DNA of 44,946 bases from Acidimicrobiales bacterium (GCA_015478655.1 JADMIJ010000029.1:1-44946), one strand, 5' to 3'; shown: positions 8,451 through 17,231, counted from the stretch's first letter. Notes: a model not told the origin generated them from the letters alone. A program made the numbers and translations.

Positions 8451-8480
8451 GATAACTCCGATATGCCTCGAAGGAGCCAC

Positions 8481-8564
8481 ATGGGTCGGGACGATCGTGG
8501 ACCCAAGACTGGATTGCCACGCTTCCCCGCGCCGTTTCCACGTGCGCGCATGGCCGGGCAGTGA
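8481..8564 (+). CDS. Possible 27-residue leader peptide overlapping the LysM gene start
   Basis: ATG 8481 follows AAGGAG with 4 nt spacing, the only good ribosome site upstream of the LysM gene. The stop TGA (8562-8564) overlaps the GTG-ATG start pair of that gene. The peptide is rich in Pro and Arg (LPRFPAPFPRAR) and matches no family known to me. The LysM gene itself lacks a ribosome site, so coupling through this ORF is plausible. Confidence 0.4.
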   Translation: MGRDDRGPKTGLPRFPAPFPRARMAGQ

Positions 8565-9484
8565 TGACCACACGGTGGCGAAGTTGGAACTCGCGACGGA
8601 CGATGGCCGCGGCCGGCGTGCTGTGCTCGGTGGCTGCGGTCCTGGGGATCACGTGGTCGGGGCCGGCCGGAGCCACCAGCGTTCGCGTTCGGGCCGGCGT
8701 GAACCTGAGCCAGATTGCGCGTACCTATGGCACCAGCGTGCCCGCCCTGGTGGCGCTCAACGGCATCGCCGACCCCAATGTGGTGTTGGCAGGGGCGGAG
8801 TTGCAGATCCCCACCTCTGGCGCAACCAACTCGAGTGCTGCCGCGTCGAGCGGCTCGACGCGCGTCCTGGTCGTGGCGGGCGACAGCCTGTGGGCCATCG
8901 CCGCCCGCTATGGCACCACGGTGGCATCGCTGGTCCAGGTGAACGGGATCGCCAATCCATCCCTCGTGGCCATCGGCAGCCACCTCTCCATTCCGACGCC
9001 GTCCAGTCTGGGCACGGCCACCGGAGGTGGCGGGTCGGCGTCGGCCAGACAGGGCTCGACATTGCGGGCGGCGGTCGTGGCCCACCCGACCCGGCTGGCC
9101 ATGGTTCCGACGTTCCATCGGTGGGCCACCGCCTACGGTGTGCCCGCCTCGCTGCTCGAGGCCATGTGCTGGTGGGAGTCCGGATGGCAGATGAACGTCG
9201 TCTCCTCCACCGGCGCGGTTGGGGTCGGACAGCTCGAACCGTCGACCGTGCGCACCCTGCGAGTGGTCCTCGGAGACCACACGCTCAGTGCCACCAACCT
9301 CTCGGACAACATCGAGATGGCGGCGGCCTACCTCCATGAGCTGCTGGCCCAGACCGGGGGCAACCAGGGCTTGGCACTGGCCGGGTACTACCAGGGCCTG
9401 GTGTCGGTCCGCCACCGGGGGATGATGCCCTCGACCGCCCAGTACGTGCACGGGATCCTCGCTTCCGTGCCTTCATTCTCCTAG
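8561..9484 (+). CDS. Secreted LysM-domain lytic transglycosylase
   Basis: 307 residues from GTG 8561 (ATG 8564 equally possible). A signal peptide with a basic start and hydrophobic core ends near AGA at 36-38. Two LysM domains span about 41-84 and 101-144; both end in the usual LxIP. A Gly/Ser linker follows, then a lysozyme-like SLT domain from about 175. The likely catalytic Glu is E206 in CWWESGW, followed by GAVGVGQLEPSTV, the expected SLT motif. It should bind peptidoglycan and cleave the MurNAc-GlcNAc bond in cell-wall remodelling. It is unusually short at the N-terminus, with no transmembrane anchor beyond the signal. Translation probably depends on the upstream short ORF or is leaderless. 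Confidence 0.86.
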   Translation: MMTTRWRSWNSRRTMAAAGVLCSVAAVLGITWSGPAGATSVRVRAGVNLSQIARTYGTSVPALVALNGIADPNVVLAGAELQIPTSGATNSSAAASSGSTRVLVVAGDSLWAIAARYGTTVASLVQVNGIANPSLVAIGSHLSIPTPSSLGTATGGGGSASARQGSTLRAAVVAHPTRLAMVPTFHRWATAYGVPASLLEAMCWWESGWQMNVVSSTGAVGVGQLEPSTVRTLRVVLGDHTLSATNLSDNIEMAAAYLHELLAQTGGNQGLALAGYYQGLVSVRHRGMMPSTAQYVHGILASVPSFS

Positions 9485-9513
9485 GAAGATCCCCTTCGCC
9501 CGGTCTGCGCTCG

Positions 9514-12054
9514 TCAATCGGCGGCGATTGCGGCGAGCACGTCCAGCTTTGCCGCTCGCCGGGCCGGCCAGGCGGCTGCACCCAGGCCGAGCAGGGCCGC
9601 CAGCACGAGGAACACCACCAGGTTGGGCACCGGGATGACAATATCGGTGATCCCCTGGTTCTTCAGGGACGCGGAGAGTGCGGCGCCCAGCACCGAGCCC
9701 ACGACAATCCCGATCAGGGCTCCGAACACGGCGATGATGACCGATTCGGAACGGATCATGGCCCGGATCTGCCTCCGCCGCATGCCCACGGCCCGGAGCA
9801 GGCCGATCTCGTGGGTCCGCTCGAAGACCGACAGCATGAGGGTGTTCACGATGCCGATGAGGGAGATGACCACCGCCAGGGCAAGGAGGGCATAGACCAG
9901 CCCGAGCAGCTGATTGACCTGGGCTTGCTGTGATTGCTCGAACTGAGATCGGGTCTGGATCTTCACGTTCGGGTAGGCGCTCAGCCCGCTCGTTACCGTT
10001 GGGGTGATGGTGGGCCCGCTGGAGGTCCGCAGCAGCACCGCGATCGGGAGCGGGTTGTTGAAGTGGGACAGGAAGAAGCTGTCGCCGACCAGGAAGCTGC
10101 CGATCAAGGCGTTTGGCTTGTAGATGCCGCCGATGCGCATGGTCGAGCTGCCGGTTTGGGCGAATTTGACCGGGATGGCTGAGCCAACCGATAGATGCTT
10201 GCTGTTGGCCACCGTCGTATCGACGAGCAGCTCGCCGGCCGCGAGGGCCGGTGCACTGGTGCCCGAGTCCATGCGGAGGATCACGGTCTGGGCCAGGTGA
10301 TCGGCAGACACGGCGGCCAGGCTCGACACCGAGCGCTGGAACTCGAACTGCCCGGCGTACACGGTTGACACCGCGGTCACGCCCGGCAACCGTGCGGCCA
10401 CCGGAGCGACCGAGTTGGAGAACCCGCCCTGCCCCCCGCCATTCCCGGCGGCCGTAATGATGTAGTCGGCGCTGATGGCGTTGTCCACGCTGCTCGTCGC
10501 CGACTTGGACAGCGAGGCGCCGAACACGGCGATGGTGGCCACAAGGGCTAGTCCCACCATGAGCGCAGATGACGTCTGTGCAGTCCGCCGCGGGCTGCGC
10601 ATCGAATTCTCCCGGCCGAGGCGCCCCGAGATGCCAAGAATCCCCGCCAAGGGACGCCCGAGGACGCTGGCCAGGGGACGGGCAAACGTGGGAGCCAGCA
10701 TCCCGATGCCGATGAAGATACCGACCGCGCCGAGACCGACGAGCTGGATAGCAGGCTTGGTCAGGCCCACGGCAAGCAGGGCGATCCCGGCCACGGCAAA
10801 TACACCGCCCACCAGCAACCGCCGCGTGGAGAGCTCGGTGGCCTGGCCCTGGTGGTCGGAAATGGCGGCCACCGGTGGGATCCGCACTGCTCGCCGCGCC
10901 GGGCTGATGGCGGCGATAACGGTCACCCCGATGCCGACGACGAGGCAGGCGATGACCGTCCTGGTCTGGAAGATCAGAGGCCCCGAGGGCAGCGTAATGC
11001 CGAACCCTTTGAGGAGCGCCTCGAGTCCCAGCGCGCCCAGGACGCCCAAACCGAGTCCGACGAGAGACGCCACCAGGCCGAGCAGGCCCGCCTCGAGCAG
11101 CACGGAGCGGAACAGCTGTCGTCGGCTGGCGCCGACGATCCGCAGCAAGGCCAGCTCCCGGGTCCGCTGGCCGACGGTGATGGAGAACGTGTTGAAGATG
11201 GTGAAGGCCCCGACGAAGAGGGAGATGAAAGCGAACACCAGCAGTGCCGTGGAGAAAAAGGACAGGGCCTGATTGATGGAGTTGGTGTTCTCGTTCGCCA
11301 CGGTCTGCCCTGTCACCACCTCCACTCCGGGCGGGAGGCCTCGGGCGATGGCCCGTTGGACGTTCGCCTTGTCTGCGCCCGGCTGAGCCAGGATGTTGAT
11401 CGAGTTGTAGTGGCCGACCTGGTCGAAGAGGACCTGGGCCGTGGGAAGGTCGAAGGCGGCAAGGGTGGCTCCGGCCAGGTTGTTTGCCGTACCGAACCGG
11501 ACAAGGCCGGAGATGGTGAACGTCTCGGGCACTCCCGGCAACAGGATCTTCACCCGGTCGCCCGGGTGGAAGCCGTACTTCTGCGCCGTTCCCTCGTCCA
11601 TGGCCACCTCTGTGGATGTGGTCGGGGGCGAGCCCTCCGCCAGGGTCAGTGACGACAGCTGGGGGTTCGGGTCGTAGGAGAGCCCGAGGTTGGGCGCTCC
11701 CCCGGTTGTGATGGCCTTCCCGTCCTTGGCCACGTACTGCGCCGGTACGCCGGTGATGTTTCCCTCGGCGCCAGCCACCCCGGGGGTGTTCCGAACCGAG
11801 GTGATGACCGACTCGGGGATCGACTTTCGTTGCGCTCCTCCACCCTGTCCGTTGCTGGTGAAAGCGGTCTCGGCCCGCACCACGAAGTCGACCTTCTGGT
11901 AGATGTGGCCGAACAGCGTGTCGAACGTGTTGTGGAGCGTGTCGGTGAGGACGAGGGTGCCCGAGATGAACGTCACGCCGAGCACGATGGCCAGCCCGGT
12001 CAGCGCCAAACGAAGCTTGTGGGCCAGGAGGCCCTTGAGGGTCACTTTCCACAT
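9514..12054 (-). CDS. ABC transporter permease, FtsX/MacB-like, two FtsX domains
   Basis: 846 residues. It starts one base after the stop of the ATPase gene (TGAcATG), so translation is coupled. The N-terminal helix (about 17-37) leads into an extracytoplasmic MacB periplasmic-core-like domain. The first FtsX helix set lies around 265-400 with LRIVGASRRQLFRSVLLEAG. A second extracellular domain follows, then the C-terminal FtsX set with LLRAVGMRRRQIRAMIRSES and a final EALIG-like helix region. Duplicate FtsX units in one chain mean the working transporter is probably a homodimer or a monomer with two halves. Such systems use ATP hydrolysis for mechanical work or export (peptides, lipids, drugs) rather than import. 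Substrate unknown. Confidence 0.9.
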   Translation of the reverse strand: MWKVTLKGLLAHKLRLALTGLAIVLGVTFISGTLVLTDTLHNTFDTLFGHIYQKVDFVVRAETAFTSNGQGGGAQRKSIPESVITSVRNTPGVAGAEGNITGVPAQYVAKDGKAITTGGAPNLGLSYDPNPQLSSLTLAEGSPPTTSTEVAMDEGTAQKYGFHPGDRVKILLPGVPETFTISGLVRFGTANNLAGATLAAFDLPTAQVLFDQVGHYNSINILAQPGADKANVQRAIARGLPPGVEVVTGQTVANENTNSINQALSFFSTALLVFAFISLFVGAFTIFNTFSITVGQRTRELALLRIVGASRRQLFRSVLLEAGLLGLVASLVGLGLGVLGALGLEALLKGFGITLPSGPLIFQTRTVIACLVVGIGVTVIAAISPARRAVRIPPVAAISDHQGQATELSTRRLLVGGVFAVAGIALLAVGLTKPAIQLVGLGAVGIFIGIGMLAPTFARPLASVLGRPLAGILGISGRLGRENSMRSPRRTAQTSSALMVGLALVATIAVFGASLSKSATSSVDNAISADYIITAAGNGGGQGGFSNSVAPVAARLPGVTAVSTVYAGQFEFQRSVSSLAAVSADHLAQTVILRMDSGTSAPALAAGELLVDTTVANSKHLSVGSAIPVKFAQTGSSTMRIGGIYKPNALIGSFLVGDSFFLSHFNNPLPIAVLLRTSSGPTITPTVTSGLSAYPNVKIQTRSQFEQSQQAQVNQLLGLVYALLALAVVISLIGIVNTLMLSVFERTHEIGLLRAVGMRRRQIRAMIRSESVIIAVFGALIGIVVGSVLGAALSASLKNQGITDIVIPVPNLVVFLVLAALLGLGAAAWPARRAAKLDVLAAIAAD

Positions 12055-12055
12055 G

Positions 12056-12823
12056 TCAGCTGCCGAGCCGCTTCATCCGCTCCAGCACCGAATCGGCGGT
12101 CGGCGAGACGAGCTCTCCCTCGACCCTGCCGTCGGCCAGGAACACGACGCGGTCGGCGTTGGCCGCGCCGCGAGGATCGTGGGTGACCATGACGATCGAT
12201 TGCCCGAACTCCGTCACCGAGCGGCGGAGGAAGGCCAGCATCTCGGCGGACGAGTTCGAGTCGAGGTTGCCGGTGGGCTCGTCGGCGAAGATGAGGTCGG
12301 GCCGGTTGATGAGCGCCCTCGCACAGGCGGCACGTTGTTGCTGGCCCCCCGACATCTCAGTCGGTCGGTGGCTCAACCGGTCGCTGATCCCGAGTTGTTC
12401 GACGAGATAGTGGAACCACTCCTGGTCGACCTTGGCGCCGGCGAGGTCGGCGGGAAGGGTGATGTTCTCGCCGGCTGTCAGCGTCGGCACCAGATTGAAG
12501 GACTGGAAGACGAAGCCGATCCGATCTCTGCGCATCTGGGTCAGGCCCGAGTCGTCCAGGAGGCCGATCTCCTCACTGCCCACGAATGTCCGACCCGAGG
12601 TCGGGGTGTCGAGGCCCGCCATGCAGTGCATGAGGGTCGACTTGCCCGAGCCCGAGGGGCCCATGACGGCTGTGAACCGCCCGCGCTCGAACTCGACGTT
12701 GATGGCGTCGAGGGCGCGAACAACTGCATCGCCCTTGCCGTAGGTCTTGACCAGGTCGATAGCGCGTGCAGCCGGAGGAGGCGACGCCGCCGTCCCTGTC
12801 GAGGCTTGGTCGGTAAGAACCAT
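12056..12823 (-). CDS. ABC transporter ATP-binding protein, MacB/LolD type
   Basis: 255 residues from ATG 12823. Walker A GPSGSGKST is near 56-64, the Q-loop is in FVFQSFNLVP, the signature is MSGGQQQR, Walker B is LIFADEPTGNLD and the H-loop is VTHDPRG. LDEPTGNLD and the NLVPTLTAGENI segment are hallmarks of the LolD/MacB subfamily. An N-terminal Ala/Pro-rich extension of about 20 residues precedes the domain. It forms an operon with the permease directly downstream. The nearest upstream gene is divergent, so its promoter lies in 12824-13321, where no clear -10/-35 pair was found. Confidence 0.92.
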   Translation of the reverse strand: MVLTDQASTGTAASPPPAARAIDLVKTYGKGDAVVRALDAINVEFERGRFTAVMGPSGSGKSTLMHCMAGLDTPTSGRTFVGSEEIGLLDDSGLTQMRRDRIGFVFQSFNLVPTLTAGENITLPADLAGAKVDQEWFHYLVEQLGISDRLSHRPTEMSGGQQQRAACARALINRPDLIFADEPTGNLDSNSSAEMLAFLRRSVTEFGQSIVMVTHDPRGAANADRVVFLADGRVEGELVSPTADSVLERMKRLGS

Positions 12824-13321
12824 CAGCTTCCGTCCTTCAAAAAATCGGGACGCGGCCCGGTTGCCGCGTCACAACCAGCCTCCCATACCGCGCCCCGCAC
12901 GCTGACTCGCTGGTACCGGGGACAACGCAACTCCGGGTTGCAGACGGAACGGGGTCAGCCTCTGCGGTCCCTGCGGAGCGTCATCACGCCGACCCAGCCA
13001 CGGGGATCGCGATGGGGAGGTCCAGAGAATCGGCGGCGGCGTTGGCCCGATGAGATCGCCAGCGCTGTGCCAGCTCATTGACGCCGGACGGTGAGACGGT
13101 CTCGTCGGTCAGCGTGTTGCCGGCGCCGAACCTCCCCCGGGGGGCCACCGGCGTGGCTGTAGTGCACGCACAAGGGGCAGGTGTCCCATCCCGCGAGGAG
13201 CCCTGCTGGTCGTGCGGCTCGGACCGCGAATCGTCCGATGGCCCTACTATTGGCGCCGGCTGCAGGCAGTGCGCCTCCCACAGAGGGGAGCGGACCTGTT
13301 GCCAGGGGGAAGGAAAAACGC
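12824..13321. other. Divergent intergenic region, 498 bp, with no supported gene
   Basis: It lies between the ABC operon (leftward) and the amidohydrolase-like gene (rightward). Open frames cross it, including a plus-strand one with two CxxC pairs near 13200-13290, but none has a ribosome site or a recognisable family. A ribosome site GGGGGAAGG sits just before ATG 13322. No RNA motif was recognised. Confidence 0.4.
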
Positions 13322-14197
13322 ATGGGCATGCCAACAGACGTCGGAGCCGTGGACACCATGTTGGGGTTCCCGCACCCCGATATGAAGGAGGTCTACCGGT
13401 TCATCACCAAGCAGACCAAGGACGCCCAGTCCAAGGAGGAGTTCGACTTCCCGGTCGAGTACATGTTCAAGGACGTCCCCGACAAGGCGCTCGAGGGCTC
13501 CGACGACCCCATCGGAGTGACCCTCCGGGAGATGGACCTCTGGGGGATCGACAAGGGGCTGATCGGAGTGGGTGACCCGTCGGGCAACGGAGCGGAGGCG
13601 TTGAAGCGGCACCCCGACCGGTTCATCCCCTCTTCGACCGCCGATCCCAACGACGGCATGAAGGGGATCGGCCGTCTGGTCCGCGAGTACGAGACCTTCG
13701 GCGTGCGGGCGGTCGGCGTGTTCCCGGCCGGCACCTTCCCGCAGGTGGCCATCAACGACAAGAAGATGTACCCGCTCTATGCCAAGTGCGTCGAGCTGGG
13801 GATTCCCATCTTCTGCTGCGCTGGAATACCCGGTCCCAGGCTCAAGGCGGCCTGTCAGCACGTGGAACTGATCGACGAAGTCATGTTCGACTTCCCTGAT
13901 CTCACCTTCGTCACCCGTCACGGTTGCGAGCCCTGGACCGAGCTGGCCGTGAAGCTCATGCTCAAATGGCCCGGGCTGCACTACTCGACGAGCGCCTTCG
14001 CCCCCAAGTACTACCCGCAGGACATCGTGAACTATGCCAATACCAGGGGTGCCGACAAGATCATCTATGCCGGCTACTTCCCCATGGGCCTCTCCATGGA
14101 GCGGATCATGACCGAGATGCCCAACGTCGGGTTCAAGGACCATGTGTGGCCCAAATTCCTCCGCACCAACGCGCTCCGAGTGCTGGGCCTCGACTAG
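13322..14197 (+). CDS. Amidohydrolase-family (Amidohydro_2) protein lacking canonical metal ligands
   Basis: 291 residues. ATG 13322 follows GGGGGAAGGAAAAACGC. The fold of a shortened TIM barrel is indicated by RHPDRFIPSSTADPNDGM, GVRAVGVFPAGTFPQV, the IPIFCC strand, TFVTRHGCEPW and a final LRTNALRVLGLD, all usual for the ACMSD-like group. However, the N-terminal metal motif HxH is replaced by VDTMLGFPHPD, and the usual C-terminal Asp strand reads IIYAGYFPMG with no acid. Only the His of RHGCEPW remains. It may be a metal-independent decarboxylase or hydratase, or a binding protein. Similar proteins occur in mycobacteria, so this is a subfamily trait rather than decay. Confidence 0.75.
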   Translation: MGMPTDVGAVDTMLGFPHPDMKEVYRFITKQTKDAQSKEEFDFPVEYMFKDVPDKALEGSDDPIGVTLREMDLWGIDKGLIGVGDPSGNGAEALKRHPDRFIPSSTADPNDGMKGIGRLVREYETFGVRAVGVFPAGTFPQVAINDKKMYPLYAKCVELGIPIFCCAGIPGPRLKAACQHVELIDEVMFDFPDLTFVTRHGCEPWTELAVKLMLKWPGLHYSTSAFAPKYYPQDIVNYANTRGADKIIYAGYFPMGLSMERIMTEMPNVGFKDHVWPKFLRTNALRVLGLD

Positions 14198-14326
14198 CCG
14201 GGCCGGCCAACCATCGGATTGCCGAACCAGGAGGGTGAGGAGCCTCAGCGCGGCCGCCATCGCCGCCGCGCCTCGCCCTGAGCACGCCCAGCCTGATGGC
14301 CGTCGGCAAGCTGGACGAGGGCAGCC

Positions 14327-14357
14327 TTGACCTCAAGTTCACTTGAGGACTTATCCT
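14327..14357 (+). promoter_or_regulatory. SoxR-type promoter with a 19-bp spacer
   Basis: The -35 box TTGACC (14327-14332) and -10 box TATCCT (14352-14357) are 19 bp apart, the over-long spacing that MerR-family activators correct by bending DNA. Between them lies CCTCAAGTTCACTTGAGG (14331-14348), an 8-2-8 inverted repeat. It differs by one central base from the E. coli soxS SoxR box CCTCAAGTTAACTTGAGG as I recall it. The placement of box and -10 is also the same as at soxS. Six bases separate the -10 box from GTG 14364, implying a leaderless transcript. No soxR gene is in the window, so the regulator would act from elsewhere. Confidence 0.82.
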
Positions 14358-14363
14358 GAAGGT

Positions 14364-15287
14364 GTGACTGCCGGACACAGCCGAAAGGACACGGGGCCGG
14401 GCCCGGCTGACACGGCGGCCTCGCCGGCCCTGGACGAGGCGTTCGATCGGATGGCGGCGACAGATTTCGAACTTTCGAACGGGTTTGTCAACCATGGTCC
14501 GATGGCCTGCGAGGCGCTCGCCACCCTGGGCTGTGTGGAGGAGATCGACGGCTGGGCACGATGGTTCGCCGGCATGGTCGGAGAAGGCCCGACCCCGGTG
14601 GCTCCCAGGGCCTTCGTCGAGTTCGACTGGCAGGGAGCGCTCGGAGACTACGTTCGGCTTCCCGAATGGCTTGGCTACTTCGACGCCGCCATCGCCGACG
14701 CCGGGTGGTCATCGGTGGTCGAGCTCTGGGTGCCGCGCCTCATTCCCGCGCTGTCGACCGCTCTCTTCCACGGTGCCATCCGGACCGCTCATGCCGTGCG
14801 GGCCATCGACCATGCCGACACCGTGCCGCGTCGAAACGAGTTGGCGCGAGCCCTCGGCTACTGGGCAGCCCGGTTCCGATCCGGACAGCCGGCGCCGGAC
14901 GCCGAACCCGTGGACGAGATCGTCCGTTCGGTGAGTGAAGCTGCGGCCGATGCTGCCGGGTTCTACCTGGCCAGCCCCAATATCTTCAACTTGCACGGCG
15001 TGACCGGCGCCATGGCGTTGGAGCTGCTCGTCGATCACATCCCGGCCGAAGCAGGTGTTGCCGCCCTGGTCCAGGTTCGTGCCGAGCATGCGGCCATGTT
15101 CACCGGTAGGGAGCAGGTGGGAGTGGTTGACGCCTGCGGCCGGTGGGACGAAGCGTTGGCTCCAGTCGTGGCCTCGAGCCGCGACGCCCATCAGGTGAAG
15201 CTGGTCGAGGCCTGCCGGCGAGGTCTTGCCTCGATCGGCGATCCCGTCTTTGTCGCCGCCGCCGAGCAGGTGGCCGGTCGGCGCTGA
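14364..15287 (+). CDS. Questin oxidase family protein (DUF4243)
   Basis: 307 residues. The start is fixed by the promoter: GTG 14364 is about where transcription should begin, and the upstream in-frame TTG 14343 lies inside the SoxR box. Family features include GFVNHGPMACEALATLG near the start, LPALSTALFHGAIRTAHAVRA in the middle and NIFNLHGVTGAMALELLVDH near 215-235, all part of the conserved helical core with several histidines. Fungal questin oxidase (GedK) opens an anthraquinone ring by Baeyer-Villiger-type oxidation. Bacterial members are largely uncharacterised. Control by a SoxR box, which answers redox-cycling quinones and phenazines, suggests it detoxifies such compounds. This role is inferred. 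Confidence 0.85.
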   Translation: MTAGHSRKDTGPGPADTAASPALDEAFDRMAATDFELSNGFVNHGPMACEALATLGCVEEIDGWARWFAGMVGEGPTPVAPRAFVEFDWQGALGDYVRLPEWLGYFDAAIADAGWSSVVELWVPRLIPALSTALFHGAIRTAHAVRAIDHADTVPRRNELARALGYWAARFRSGQPAPDAEPVDEIVRSVSEAAADAAGFYLASPNIFNLHGVTGAMALELLVDHIPAEAGVAALVQVRAEHAAMFTGREQVGVVDACGRWDEALAPVVASSRDAHQVKLVEACRRGLASIGDPVFVAAAEQVAGRR

Positions 15288-15288
15288 G

Positions 15289-15309
15289 GATCGGCCCTTG
15301 GCGCCGATC
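15289..15309. terminator. Hairpin between convergent genes
   Basis: GATCGGC (15289-15295) and GCCGATC (15303-15309) form a 7-bp stem with a 7-base loop, one base after the questin-oxidase stop and 11 bp from the end of the opposite gene. No T tract follows, so termination strength is uncertain. Confidence 0.45.
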
Positions 15310-15319
15310 GCAAAACGGC

Positions 15320-17023
15320 TCACACTCCCCTACCGGCTGGGACGATCCGCTGGACCCGCGTGACGGACTTAGTCGAAGGATCAATGTGGACGATGACCTT
15401 CGGCCAACGGGCACCCGGAGGCACCGACAGGTTCGTGGCCACCCCGAAGAACCCCGATTGCAGGCCAGGGCGCCACCCATCGACGAGAAGCTTCCAGGCC
15501 ACCCCCCAGTAGTCCACGGTGTAGAAGCCATAGCCGGGGCCGAAGGCTGCCGGCCGAACCTCCACGACCACGGGCCCAGGCGGGACGCTGCGTTCGACCG
15601 ACCGGACGATGGCGCTGTCCAGGGGTGTGTCCAGATGCACGGCGGAGACCCGGTCGTGAGCCGCCGGGACCACGGTCTGAATGCTCTCGAATGCCATCAG
15701 GGCGAGCAGGGAGAGACCGGCGATCTCGAATCCCCGTCTGAGCAGCACCAGATCGCCGACGGAGCGCCGATCACGATGCCACCGGTGCAACCCGCCCGCC
15801 GCCACCGCACCCACCGCCCAAGCCACGATGATCCAGATGAGCGTCCCGACCACCCACAGGTAGTTGCCCAGGTATCCGAGCACGGTCAGGTTGTCTCTCG
15901 GAAGGCTCGCAAGAGTCGCCACCGTCGCCGTCGCCATCACCGTGCCGATCAAGGCCAAGGCCGACAGCGGGCGCCGCTTCGCCAACCAGGCTGCGACAGC
16001 GATGGCTGTCAATAGGCACAGGGAAACGGCAGCCCATATGCTCGGGTGCCCGTTCAGATAGTGGGGCATCCCGTTGAAGGCGGCGCGGTACGGATACTGG
16101 GTCAGCCAGATGGGACGTGGCGCCACCGCGGTTGCCAGACCGTGCAACCCGAAGGCCCAGCCCACCCGGGAATGGCCGGCTCCCGAGTTGAGGACCAGGG
16201 AGAGGTTGCCAGGGTGCCCGAAGACCTCTTGGGCGAGCGGAGCCACCCAACAAGCCGCCCCTGCCACCAGACCCACGACGATCCATCGCCACCGCCGCGG
16301 CCTGTAGCCGTAGGCCAGCCCGGCCAACGGGCCGATCACCGCCAACGCCACGGCGGGGATGGCGTAGATCAGATGGCTCTGCGCTGCCACCGATGCAAAC
16401 ACCACAGCGAGGGGCCACCATCCGAACCTGCCCGACGCCACCGCCCAGGCCGTAGCCCCAGCGCCGATCATGAACACGAGGCCGAAGTGCGGGTTCCACA
16501 CCACGTCCGTGAACAGCTGCGTCTGCCAACCCGTGTCGGCCACTACGAGGGCTACGGCCAGAGCTGCCGGCCACCCTCTCACCGACCACGCTGCTTCCAC
16601 GCCGATTGACAGAACGCCGCCTGCCACGAGCGCCGCTCCCCAGAGCGCACCCTGGCCCGGGTCGAGATGGGTGGGGACGGCCAGCAACCAGAACGGCAGC
16701 GGACCCAGATCAAAGAAGGCGTGGCGCATCCCCGCCGACGCCAGGGACCAGACGCCCACCAGGGGCGATTGGGCTGAGAACACCCGATAGGAGCCGATCG
16801 AGATCATGGCGTCGTCCCGCACGGTCCGCCAGCCATTCGACAATTGGATCAGCGTCGGCACCAGCACTGTCGCCCAGACAAGTCCGTGGCTTCCCAGTCG
16901 AATGGTCGTCGGCCCCCAGCGGCCGGACCGTGCCGACGTGAGCTCGTCATCGTGCTCGCCTGAGGTGGACCCATCAGCCCGGTTTGCCGCGGGGAGGATC
17001 GACTCGGTACCGAGCACCGTCAC
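15320..17023 (-). CDS. Multi-pass membrane protein resembling GT-C glycosyltransferases
   Basis: 567 residues from GTG 17023, with about 10-11 hydrophobic helices (first near 47-62, last near 436-450). A short charged N-terminus and a C-terminal soluble domain of about 110 residues are present. The first outer loop contains TVRDDAMISIGSYRVF; an acidic pair in that loop is the hallmark of GT-C (PMT/ArnT-like) lipid-linked sugar transferases. The long aromatic-rich helices fit that fold. No family name can be given from the sequence, and the GT-C link is inference. It stands alone, convergent with the questin-oxidase gene. Confidence 0.65.
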   Translation of the reverse strand: MTVLGTESILPAANRADGSTSGEHDDELTSARSGRWGPTTIRLGSHGLVWATVLVPTLIQLSNGWRTVRDDAMISIGSYRVFSAQSPLVGVWSLASAGMRHAFFDLGPLPFWLLAVPTHLDPGQGALWGAALVAGGVLSIGVEAAWSVRGWPAALAVALVVADTGWQTQLFTDVVWNPHFGLVFMIGAGATAWAVASGRFGWWPLAVVFASVAAQSHLIYAIPAVALAVIGPLAGLAYGYRPRRWRWIVVGLVAGAACWVAPLAQEVFGHPGNLSLVLNSGAGHSRVGWAFGLHGLATAVAPRPIWLTQYPYRAAFNGMPHYLNGHPSIWAAVSLCLLTAIAVAAWLAKRRPLSALALIGTVMATATVATLASLPRDNLTVLGYLGNYLWVVGTLIWIIVAWAVGAVAAGGLHRWHRDRRSVGDLVLLRRGFEIAGLSLLALMAFESIQTVVPAAHDRVSAVHLDTPLDSAIVRSVERSVPPGPVVVEVRPAAFGPGYGFYTVDYWGVAWKLLVDGWRPGLQSGFFGVATNLSVPPGARWPKVIVHIDPSTKSVTRVQRIVPAGRGV

Positions 17024-17231
17024 GTCAGGAGGCCGCGGGCCCCAGAACCTCCTGGTCCGCTCCGAACCCGATCCGAGGAGGTGAAGGGCCAGCAGGCAGA
17101 GTCAGAAGGATTGGGGCGCACCCTTGTCGACGGTACTCGGAACAGACCCTTCGGGTCGGATATGGGCCGTCCGCCGTGGCGGACCCGGACGTGGTCGGAC
17201 GAGCCGCTTCGAGAGGGCTTCGTCGGCTATG

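Noticed and set aside
8330..8480. A c-di-AMP (ydaO) or c-di-GMP riboswitch before the LysM gene
   Set aside because: Context suggested ydaO, and a GGGCAAAC stretch recalled the c-di-GMP class, but neither conserved core is present. Only an unclassified stem structure is reported.
9473..12052. An 859-residue open frame overlapping the ABC permease on the same strand in another frame
   Set aside because: It is rich in Arg, Gly and Pro with no domain, as expected for a GC-rich shadow. The permease frame has full FtsX motifs and couples to the ATPase stop.
11903..13081. A plus-strand open frame opposite the ABC ATPase and its upstream region
   Set aside because: It is antisense to Walker and signature motifs and has no family features or ribosome site.
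13078..13321. A possible small CxxC zinc-ribbon peptide before the amidohydrolase-like gene
   Set aside because: The two CxxC pairs occur in an open frame that runs on into the next gene without a stop, and there is no start with a ribosome site. Chance cannot be excluded.
14296..14343. A 15-codon ORF just before the questin-oxidase gene
   Set aside because: It ends inside the SoxR box and lies upstream of the predicted transcription start, so it would not be on that transcript.
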